A stretch of 36,071 bases of DNA from an uncultured Alphaproteobacteria bacterium. GTDB lineage: Bacteria > Pseudomonadota > Alphaproteobacteria > RF32 > CAG-239. Position 1 is the stretch's first letter. Every line of letters begins with the position of its first letter. Positions 16,796-22,480 of this stretch are shown here, one piece after another. The DNA is taken from positions 1-36,071 of the forward strand of contig CALXTD010000014.1 in NCBI GenBank assembly GCA_944391315.1, given 5' to 3'. Made by a program: the position numbers and the translations under genes. The notes under the pieces are model-generated. The model made no database searches. It was given only the letters and a program-made list of their open reading frames with translations, and was not told the DNA's origin.

Positions 16796-17621
16796 CTGGG
16801 TTTACTCCTATGATAAACAAACCTTCTTTGTCTGCGGCTTTGATGGTTTCTTCCTCATCAACGATTAATCCGTTTCCGGCATGAACTGCGATACCCCTTA
16901 AGCCGCTTTCTTTGGCACGATAAACCGAGCGCGGGCCGATCGTCGGCAAGTCAATGCGCATATCTTGTTGCGGCTTTCTGAGCTTAACCAAAACGCCGCC
17001 ATCTCCTTTGCGGCGATATTCTCCGCAACGGCGTATCAGCTCATCGGTTCCTTCAATGCCTTCAACTCCCAAGACTAATCCTTGTTGGACGACAACCGCT
17101 TGCCCGACATCCAAACGGCCCAAAGTTTCGGCAACTTCTATTCCGCGCTTGATATCTTCTATTGCTTGTTTATCAGGCTTATGTTTGCCCATAATTCCTT
17201 CTTTAACCAAAATCTCGGGCAAGACTTCATGCACGCCCTTAACCAACATGCCTTCGCTTTCAATCTCTTTGACCAAAGCGCGCAAAATACCATCATCACC
17301 AATTGACTTCATGCCAATTTTAGCAAAAAATGCGGCGGTTCTGAAATCCGGTACCAAATCAAAAAAGCTTGGGCGGCGGATTGTGCCAATCATAACCACA
17401 TCTTCAACTTTTTCTTCATGAAAGCGCTTAAAGCCCGTGCCTGCCTGACCTATTCTTATCCATTGGTGCGGAATGCTCTCATCAATTAAATTTTTATCAG
17501 CATTGCCCTCGATGGCTAAAACAAAATAGTCACGGCCATTTTCTTTGCAAAAATCTATCAGTTTTTTAGGAATAGATCCGCCGCCGGCTATAATTCCGAG
17601 CTTTCTGTGCTTATTTGTCAT
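16779..17621 (-). CDS. lpxI: UDP-2,3-diacylglucosamine diphosphatase LpxI
   Basis: LpxI (the former DUF1009 family) hydrolyses UDP-2,3-diacylglucosamine to lipid X and UMP. It replaces LpxH in most Alphaproteobacteria. The 280-residue protein begins GIIAGGGSIPKKLIDFC and has the conserved stretches IGTIRRPSFFDLVPD, the central GDDGILRAL, and the C-terminal LRKPQQDMRIDLPTIGPRSV and AVHAGNGLIVDEEET. It is the first gene of the lpxI-lpxB-comEC operon and is separated from lpxA by a terminator. An unusual alternative product is unlikely. Confidence 0.94.
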   Translation of the reverse strand: MTNKHRKLGIIAGGGSIPKKLIDFCKENGRDYFVLAIEGNADKNLIDESIPHQWIRIGQAGTGFKRFHEEKVEDVVMIGTIRRPSFFDLVPDFRTAAFFAKIGMKSIGDDGILRALVKEIESEGMLVKGVHEVLPEILVKEGIMGKHKPDKQAIEDIKRGIEVAETLGRLDVGQAVVVQQGLVLGVEGIEGTDELIRRCGEYRRKGDGGVLVKLRKPQQDMRIDLPTIGPRSVYRAKESGLRGIAVHAGNGLIVDEEETIKAADKEGLFIIGVNPGEFAK

Positions 17622-17640
17622 TATTTTTCCTTGCGTCCAT

Positions 17641-17688
17641 AAAAAAATAGGAAGTTATCGTTGTTGTATCTTAAACCTAACTTCCTAT
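17641..17688 (-). terminator. Terminator of lpxA
   Basis: A perfect 11-bp stem (17647-17657 with 17678-17688) with a 20-base loop. Read leftward it is followed by seven T. It separates lpxA from lpxI, which implies either read-through or an unseen lpxI promoter. Confidence 0.75.
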
Positions 17689-17705
17689 ATTTTTTCTTAA
17701 TTTTC

Positions 17706-18500
17706 TTATTCAGCGGTTAAAAGATTACGCTTTCCGCTTAAAGATTCTTCAATAAAGGCAATTTGCTCCATAACCATCGGATTATCAGCAAATTTTTCTT
17801 TAGCCTTTTGAACGCGAACCTCAAAGGTGTCTTCTTTGCCCTTGAACAGATACATATAAGCTCTGGTAACGGATTTAATTGTATGTTCGTCAAGGCCGCT
17901 TCTCTTTAAGCCAATAACGTTTAAGCCACGCAGTTTACCTCTGTCTCCGGTGACCATGGCAAACGGAATAACATCGCGTCCGATACCGGTCAAGCCTCCA
18001 ATCATTGCTTTGCGCCCAATGTGGCAGAATTGGTGAACCGCGGCGTTTCCGCCCAAGATAACTCCATCGCCCAAATGAACGTGTCCGCCGATAACGGCGT
18101 TATTGGTCATAATCACATTATTACCGACAACACAGTCGTGAGCTACGTGAGAATTGACCATAAACATACCGTCATCACCGACAACCGTGGTTAAATGCTC
18201 TTTCGGTGTTCCGGCATGCATGGTGACGTTTTCACGTATGACGTTTCTTTTACCGATAATCAACTTTGCATCCGGCTGAAACTCGTTGCCGTGATCTTGT
18301 GGACCACCGCCCAAGCATGCTCCCGGAAACACAACCGTACCTTCTCCGATTGTGGTTTTGCCCAAAACGCTGACGCGCGCGATTAAGCGGACATTCTCGC
18401 CAATCTTGGCCTCTGAGCTGATATAGCAAAATGGTCCAATCTCAGCACTAGCGGCAATTTCAGCACCTTTTTCGACAACGGCGGACGGATGTATAGACAT
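17706..18500 (-). CDS. lpxA: UDP-N-acetylglucosamine acyltransferase
   Basis: LpxA transfers a 3-hydroxyacyl chain from acyl carrier protein to UDP-GlcNAc, the first step of lipid A synthesis. The 264-residue protein shows hexapeptide repeats of a left-handed beta helix over residues 1-190 (IHPSAVVEKGAEI, AKIGENVRLIARV and others). The segment NSHVAHDCVVGNNV contains the catalytic His, and the helical C-terminal domain is of the LpxA type (RAYMYLFKGKED). The fingerprint GGGPQDHGNE separates it from LpxD. AAGGAG lies six bases before the ATG. The usual neighbours lpxD and fabZ are absent here. Confidence 0.94.
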   Translation of the reverse strand: MSIHPSAVVEKGAEIAASAEIGPFCYISSEAKIGENVRLIARVSVLGKTTIGEGTVVFPGACLGGGPQDHGNEFQPDAKLIIGKRNVIRENVTMHAGTPKEHLTTVVGDDGMFMVNSHVAHDCVVGNNVIMTNNAVIGGHVHLGDGVILGGNAAVHQFCHIGRKAMIGGLTGIGRDVIPFAMVTGDRGKLRGLNVIGLKRSGLDEHTIKSVTRAYMYLFKGKEDTFEVRVQKAKEKFADNPMVMEQIAFIEESLSGKRNLLTAE

Positions 18501-18658
18501 TTTTTCTCCTTAAATAATTTGTTAAACATGGTATTCTTTTTATCAGTCTTTCCCGCTCTTGTAAATTCACAATTATTTTCATTTTGTTACCATGAAATTT
18601 ATACTTCACAAATTTGATTTTTTCTGTTATGTTAAGGCGATTTTTATACAAAATCATT

Positions 18659-18685
18659 CCTGCCGCATCGGGGCGGCGGGTTTTT
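18659..18685 (+). terminator. Terminator-like hairpin in the proS leader (possible attenuator)
   Basis: An 8-bp GC-rich stem (18659-18666 with 18673-18680, one G-U pair) with a 6-base loop is followed by five T, about 30 bases before the proS start. No rightward gene precedes it (lpxA points the other way), so it is not the end of a gene. Confidence 0.6.
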
Positions 18686-18715
18686 AATTGCGATATTAAA
18701 AAAAGGATTTAAATT

Positions 18716-20233
18716 ATGGGATTGAAAAATACAAGAGCAGGAAATTATCCTGAATGGTACCAAAACGTTGTTAATGAAGCTGATATGGCTGAGAATTCTT
18801 CTTCTCCGGGGTGTATGGTTATTAAACACTGGGGATATGGTATTTGGGAGAGAATTCGCGACGTTTTTGATGAAAAGATTAAAGAAACCGACCACGAAAA
18901 TTGTTACTTTCCGTTATTTATTCCGCTCTCGTTTTTTCAAAAAGAAGCGGAACATGTCGACGGCTTTGCCAAAGAAATGGCAGTTGTCACCCACTCTCGC
19001 TTGTCTATGAAAGACGGCAAGCTTGTTCCAGAAGGAAAACTTGAAGAGCCGTTGATTGTTCGCCCAACCTCTGAGGCTATTATTGCCGACTCTTTTTCAA
19101 AATGGGTCAAATCTTATCGTGACCTTCCGGTTTTGGTCAACCAATGGGCCAATGTTGTGCGTTGGGAAATGCGTCCTCGCCTGTTCTTGCGTACGCGTGA
19201 ATTTTTGTGGCAAGAAGGCCATACGGCTCATGCTTCTGCCGCTGAAGCCGAAGAAGAAACTAAACGTATGCTTGAAGCTTATCGCGACTTATGCGAAAAC
19301 ACTCTTGCAATGCCGGTTTTGGTTGGTCGTAAACCTGAACATGAAAAATTCCCCGGTGCGGTTGACACCTATTGCGTTGAAGCCATGATGCAAGACGGAA
19401 AAGCTTTGCAAGCCGGCACATCTCACTTCCTCGGGCAGAATTTTGCAAAATCCGCAAACATCACTTTTGTTAATAAAAACAATGAATCTGAATATGCTTA
19501 CACGACTTCTTGGGGTGTTTCTACCCGCTTAATCGGCGGCGTTATCATGACTCATGCCGATGATGAAGGGATGGTTGTTCCGCCGAAAATTGCTCCTTAT
19601 CAGGTTGTGTTTGTTCCGGTGATTAAAAAGCCCGAAGATGCTGACTCGATTATGGCTTATATTACCAACATTGCCAATGAAGCTAAAAAAGTTATGCCGT
19701 TTGGTGAAAAAATCCGTATCAAGATTGATAAGCGTGATAAGTCTTCGGTTGATAAGTTTTGGGAATGGACACGCAAAGGCGCTCCGATTATTTGTGAAAT
19801 CGGAATGCGTGATGTCGAAGCTCAAAATGTTATGGTTAAAGAGCGTATCAAGCTCGGCACTCCGGAAGGCAAGCAAATTGTTTCCGCAAAAGAGTTTATT
19901 GATACTTTGGCTACAAGAATTGACTCGATTCAAAAACATTTGTTCAACAAAGCCAAAGAACGTCTTGAACAGAATATCCGCACCGACATCAAAACTCCGG
20001 AAGAGTTCAAAAAATATTTTGAAGCCTCTAATGTTTGGATTGAAGACGGCAAGCAAGGAAAAGTTGCTTTTGTTCGCGGCAAATGGTCCGGCGATGCAAA
20101 CAGCGAAGAACTTTTGAAAGCAATGAAAATCACCATTCGTTGCATTCCGTTTGATCAAAGCGGAACCGAAGGTGTTTGCCTTTTAACCGGCAAACCGGCT
20201 ACAATGGACGTTATCTACGCCAGAAGCTATTAA
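18716..20233 (+). CDS. proS: Proline-tRNA ligase, archaeal/eukaryotic type
   Basis: This class II synthetase charges tRNA-Pro. The 505-residue protein has motif 2 (RWEMRPRLFLRTREFLWQEG), the proline-pocket segment QAGTSHFLGQNFAK and motif 3 (STRLIGGVIMTHADDEG). It also has an anticodon-binding domain and a C-terminal extension ending in ARSY. The GTSHFLGQNF pattern, the lack of the editing insertion between motifs 2 and 3, and the C-terminal extension mark the archaeal/eukaryotic form. Most Alphaproteobacteria instead have a shorter bacterial form of about 440 residues. AAGGA lies eight bases before the ATG. It is monocistronic, with a terminator-like hairpin in its leader. Confidence 0.94.
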   Translation: MGLKNTRAGNYPEWYQNVVNEADMAENSSSPGCMVIKHWGYGIWERIRDVFDEKIKETDHENCYFPLFIPLSFFQKEAEHVDGFAKEMAVVTHSRLSMKDGKLVPEGKLEEPLIVRPTSEAIIADSFSKWVKSYRDLPVLVNQWANVVRWEMRPRLFLRTREFLWQEGHTAHASAAEAEEETKRMLEAYRDLCENTLAMPVLVGRKPEHEKFPGAVDTYCVEAMMQDGKALQAGTSHFLGQNFAKSANITFVNKNNESEYAYTTSWGVSTRLIGGVIMTHADDEGMVVPPKIAPYQVVFVPVIKKPEDADSIMAYITNIANEAKKVMPFGEKIRIKIDKRDKSSVDKFWEWTRKGAPIICEIGMRDVEAQNVMVKERIKLGTPEGKQIVSAKEFIDTLATRIDSIQKHLFNKAKERLEQNIRTDIKTPEEFKKYFEASNVWIEDGKQGKVAFVRGKWSGDANSEELLKAMKITIRCIPFDQSGTEGVCLLTGKPATMDVIYARSY

Positions 20234-20254
20234 TTGCTTTTAGTCTTATGAGAG

Positions 20255-20287
20255 AAGGCACTGATTCATTTCAGTGCCTTTATTTTT
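20255..20287 (+). terminator. Terminator of proS
   Basis: A perfect 10-bp stem (20255-20264 with 20271-20280) with a 6-base loop, followed by a T-rich run. Confidence 0.88.
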
Positions 20288-20320
20288 TCACATAAATTTC
20301 TCCTCAAAATAAAAATAGTC

Positions 20321-20349
20321 TTGTATGATTAATTGATTTATGCTATAAT
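20321..20349 (+). promoter_or_regulatory. Sigma70-like promoter of the cysteine-rich protein operon
   Basis: TTGTAT (20321-20326), a 17-base spacer and a perfect TATAAT (20344-20349). The -10 box is 41 bases before the ATG, as in the left-edge paralogue. Confidence 0.7.
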
Positions 20350-20419
20350 CGAGTCGTGAAGGCAAACGAGATAGGAGAAGTATTATGTTTATCTCACGAC
20401 AAAAGGCGGTTCTAACCGC
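20344..20419 (+). repeat. Duplicated leader element, copy 2
   Basis: The 22 bases at 20344-20365 are identical to the reverse strand of 66-87. GTCGTGA (20353-20359) is repeated inverted as TCACGAC (20394-20400) inside codons 4-6, with 34 bases between, enclosing the ribosome binding site and ATG. A second inverted repeat, GCGGT/ACCGC (20406-20410, 20415-20419), follows. Spacing is the same in both copies. Confidence 0.75.
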
Positions 20420-21287
20420 GGCGTTTTGTTTGGCTGTAGGAATATCGCCGACTGGCGCGAGAGCAGATAATTCTATTATCATGAGTGACGAGCAGCTTGT
20501 CTACACACTTCACACACACCTTTATGCTTCGTCACCAAGTTTGCCTTCTTCTGATGAATTTCAAACCGCAGCGGTATGTTTTATTAATGATACCTCAGCT
20601 TGTGCGGACGGCATGTTTGGCGGAACGGGCGATATGGATATGCCGAACTTTGATATGAATGCACAAGAGCGTTGCTTTAATGAGGGCTATACGGTCAGCG
20701 AATGCCCCGAATGGTATACCCCAGGGGGAAAAAAATGTCCGTATGGCGCATATTATTCGGAATGTGTATATCGCTGTGCGGGATATGAAAGTTGCGAAGA
20801 GCCTTATCACGGAGAAGGCGAGGCTTGTGACGGCAAATATGCGTCTTGCACCTGTACCCCTTGCGGTTCGGAATATACCGAAACCGAGATTCCGGCAGGA
20901 TATGAGCAGCTTGGCGAGCCTTGTTTGGATTGTGACGGACAAACCAAATATCAAGTCGTGGCAGCAGCTTGCGATGGTTTTCAAATTTGCGGCGATTTAG
21001 GACCGATAACGGGGACGGAAACTTGTTTGTCCGACACCACCACCCTTTATAGAGAATGTAAAACCTGCGACAACAACGGTACATTAACAACTTGTCCCGA
21101 AGGTTATGACTGTGCATTCGAAGATTGCTCGGGCAAATGGTATATCACCGGCTGCGATGTCAATTATGACAATTATTGCACCACCCCGATAACCGATTGT
21201 GCGACATTGGGCTATAAGTCTACGAGTTGCAGCGGCAGAGCTTTGAGATGCCCATATAACAGCGCGTTTATGCTGTGCGTCAACTAG
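20385..21287 (+). CDS. Secreted cysteine-rich protein, function unknown
   Basis: A 300-residue protein I do not recognise. The first 27 residues form a signal peptide (SRQKAVLTAAFCLAVGI, ending GARA). The mature chain holds about 28 cysteines in recurring patterns, such as CFNEGYTVSECP...KCPYG, GEACDGKYASCTC, and near the C-terminus DCATLGYKSTSCSGRALRCPY. The last motif recurs at the N-terminus of the next protein (DCASLGYTQSSCP...RCPW), so the two genes share modules. The Cys content suggests a disulfide-bonded or extracellular protein. AGGAGA precedes the ATG. The next gene begins 13 bases later with its own AAGGAGA, so they form an operon. Only the N-terminal start is shared with the truncated left-edge gene. 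Confidence 0.75.
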   Translation: MFISRQKAVLTAAFCLAVGISPTGARADNSIIMSDEQLVYTLHTHLYASSPSLPSSDEFQTAAVCFINDTSACADGMFGGTGDMDMPNFDMNAQERCFNEGYTVSECPEWYTPGGKKCPYGAYYSECVYRCAGYESCEEPYHGEGEACDGKYASCTCTPCGSEYTETEIPAGYEQLGEPCLDCDGQTKYQVVAAACDGFQICGDLGPITGTETCLSDTTTLYRECKTCDNNGTLTTCPEGYDCAFEDCSGKWYITGCDVNYDNYCTTPITDCATLGYKSTSCSGRALRCPYNSAFMLCVN

Positions 21288-21300
21288 AAGGAGAAAGCAG

Positions 21301-22359
21301 ATGAGAAAAATCATATTAATGACAAGTGCGGCAGTTATCGCGCCGATGAGCGCCATAGCGCAAACCCCGACTTGTACGGCAACACCGGATTGTGCAAGTT
21401 TGGGCTATACACAGAGTTCATGCCCCGATAATAACGGTGTACGCTGTCCGTGGGGTGATAAATGGTTCTGTTCCTCAAGTGAAACAGAAATCTGTTCAAA
21501 ATATGGCTTTAAATACACCTGCACCGGCACAGGGTATTCTGGTGGTAGTGGAACAGCCTGCGGAGGCAAATATGCTTCTTGTACTTGCAGTAGTCCGTAT
21601 GCATGGAATGGTTCGGCTTGTGCTTGTCCAACAAACTATAAATACACCTGTTCTGGTACCGGCTACGCCGGCGGTGCAGGCACGGCCTGCGGCGGAAAAT
21701 ATACGTCATGCACTTGCGCAAGCGGGTATAAGTGGGAGAACGGAAGCTGTGTAGAAAACAAAGCAGAATTTGGACAGTGTAATGGTTATGCGGCACAGTG
21801 TTCGCTTGGTGATATCTTATTCAGTGACGGTACTTGTAGCGCAAATACGGTATCAGGAAAAACACCGATAGCGGTTGTGGTCTATAAATCGGGCAACTGC
21901 GGACAGGCGATGGCGTTAAAGTCGATAGGAAGCTATGAGTGGGGTGGGTATGGTACGAATATCTCAAGCTTGCCGGACCATGCATCAAACTCAGGAGCCT
22001 CACAAGACTTTGCAAGTTGTGAGAATAGTGCAAAGATAAGAGCAGAAGGGAATAGCAGTACCTATCCAGCGGTATGGGCAGCATATAACTATACAACAAC
22101 AGGAACAAAGGTCGGAGATTGGTGCCTACCGGCAGCAGGAATATTTACCACATATTATAACAATCAAAGCACCATAAACACGGGATTCAGCCGAGCAAAT
22201 GGGACAAAATTCACAACCAGCACCAAGGCTTGGTCGTCGGACGAGCACTACATCAACGACAGCGCGTATCACTCGGACTTTAGCTTTAGCTACGGTTTGG
22301 ACTACGACTACTACAGTAAGAACGACTACCACGAGGTCCGTCCCGTCATTGAGTTTTAG
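21301..22359 (+). CDS. Secreted cysteine-rich protein with DUF1566/C-type-lectin-like C-terminus; candidate DGR target
   Basis: A 352-residue protein with a signal peptide (MRKIILMTSAAVIAPMSAIAQ). Residues about 25-155 are cysteine-rich and contain two tandem copies of a 43-residue module (KYTC at 71 and 114; GTACGGKYASCTC and GTACGGKYTSCTC). From about 160 on, the pattern changes to that of the DUF1566/Lcl-type fold: TPIAVVVYKSG, GDWCLPAAGIF, KAWSSDEHY and a final VRPVIEF. DUF1566-like tails adopt, or resemble, C-type lectin folds. In residues 311-352 nearly every Asp, Asn, Tyr and His is encoded by a NAC codon, unlike the rest of the gene, which is a sign of DGR diversification. The gene follows the cysteine-rich gene at 20385 in one operon. 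Ligand binding at the cell surface is inference. Confidence 0.78.
   Translation: MRKIILMTSAAVIAPMSAIAQTPTCTATPDCASLGYTQSSCPDNNGVRCPWGDKWFCSSSETEICSKYGFKYTCTGTGYSGGSGTACGGKYASCTCSSPYAWNGSACACPTNYKYTCSGTGYAGGAGTACGGKYTSCTCASGYKWENGSCVENKAEFGQCNGYAAQCSLGDILFSDGTCSANTVSGKTPIAVVVYKSGNCGQAMALKSIGSYEWGGYGTNISSLPDHASNSGASQDFASCENSAKIRAEGNSSTYPAVWAAYNYTTTGTKVGDWCLPAAGIFTTYYNNQSTINTGFSRANGTKFTTSTKAWSSDEHYINDSAYHSDFSFSYGLDYDYYSKNDYHEVRPVIEF
22231..22356 (+). other. Candidate DGR variable region (VR) at the 3' end of the gene
   Basis: The 42 codons 311-352 contain no A in the third position, and 24 of 42 end in C. Seventeen codons are NAC (GAC, TAC, CAC, AAC), and ATC and AGC also occur. All of these differ by at most one A-substitution from AAC, the codon that DGR templates typically offer for mutagenesis. 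The rest of the gene prefers TAT and A-ending codons. The region ends at the stop codon, as VRs usually do. No template repeat or reverse transcriptase is in this window. Confidence 0.5.
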
Positions 22360-22399
22360 GTTTTTATCTCAACAAACAAAAATCCCTCAGTCTAAAAAA

Positions 22400-22425
22400 T
22401 GATCTGTCCCCCAGAAAGTGGAGGA
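22400..22425. repeat. Possible solo IS3-family terminal inverted repeat
   Basis: The sequence beginning TGATCTGTCCCCCAGAAAGT and continuing GGAGG resembles IS3-family ends (TGA.CT..CCC....AGTGGA pattern). No transposase and no second end are visible, so this would be a remnant. Chance similarity is possible. Confidence 0.3.
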
Positions 22426-22458
22426 AAAAAGAAAACTGCGGAGTATTTTCTCCGCAGT
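22424..22458 (-). terminator. Terminator of glgP
   Basis: A perfect 9-bp stem (ACTGCGGAG/CTCCGCAGT, about 22435-22458) with a 6-base loop. Read leftward it is followed by TTTTCTTTTTT. It lies just after the glgP stop codon. Confidence 0.85.
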
Positions 22459-22480
22459 TTCAAATAAAAGCCCAACAAAA

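Noticed and set aside
19529..20158. A 209-codon open frame opposite proS
   Set aside because: It is antisense to a conserved synthetase gene, with composition typical of a reverse-strand shadow.
22400..22458. Hairpins after the variable region as the cruciform needed for DGR retrohoming
   Set aside because: The strong stem at 22435-22458 is followed by a T-run on the leftward strand and fits a glgP terminator. The CCCCCA/TGGAGG pairing has a mismatch and lies over 40 bases after the stop codon.
22360..22480. A template repeat or reverse transcriptase adjacent to the candidate variable region
   Set aside because: The 120 bases downstream show no adenine-rich copy of the region, and no protein in the window has reverse transcriptase motifs.
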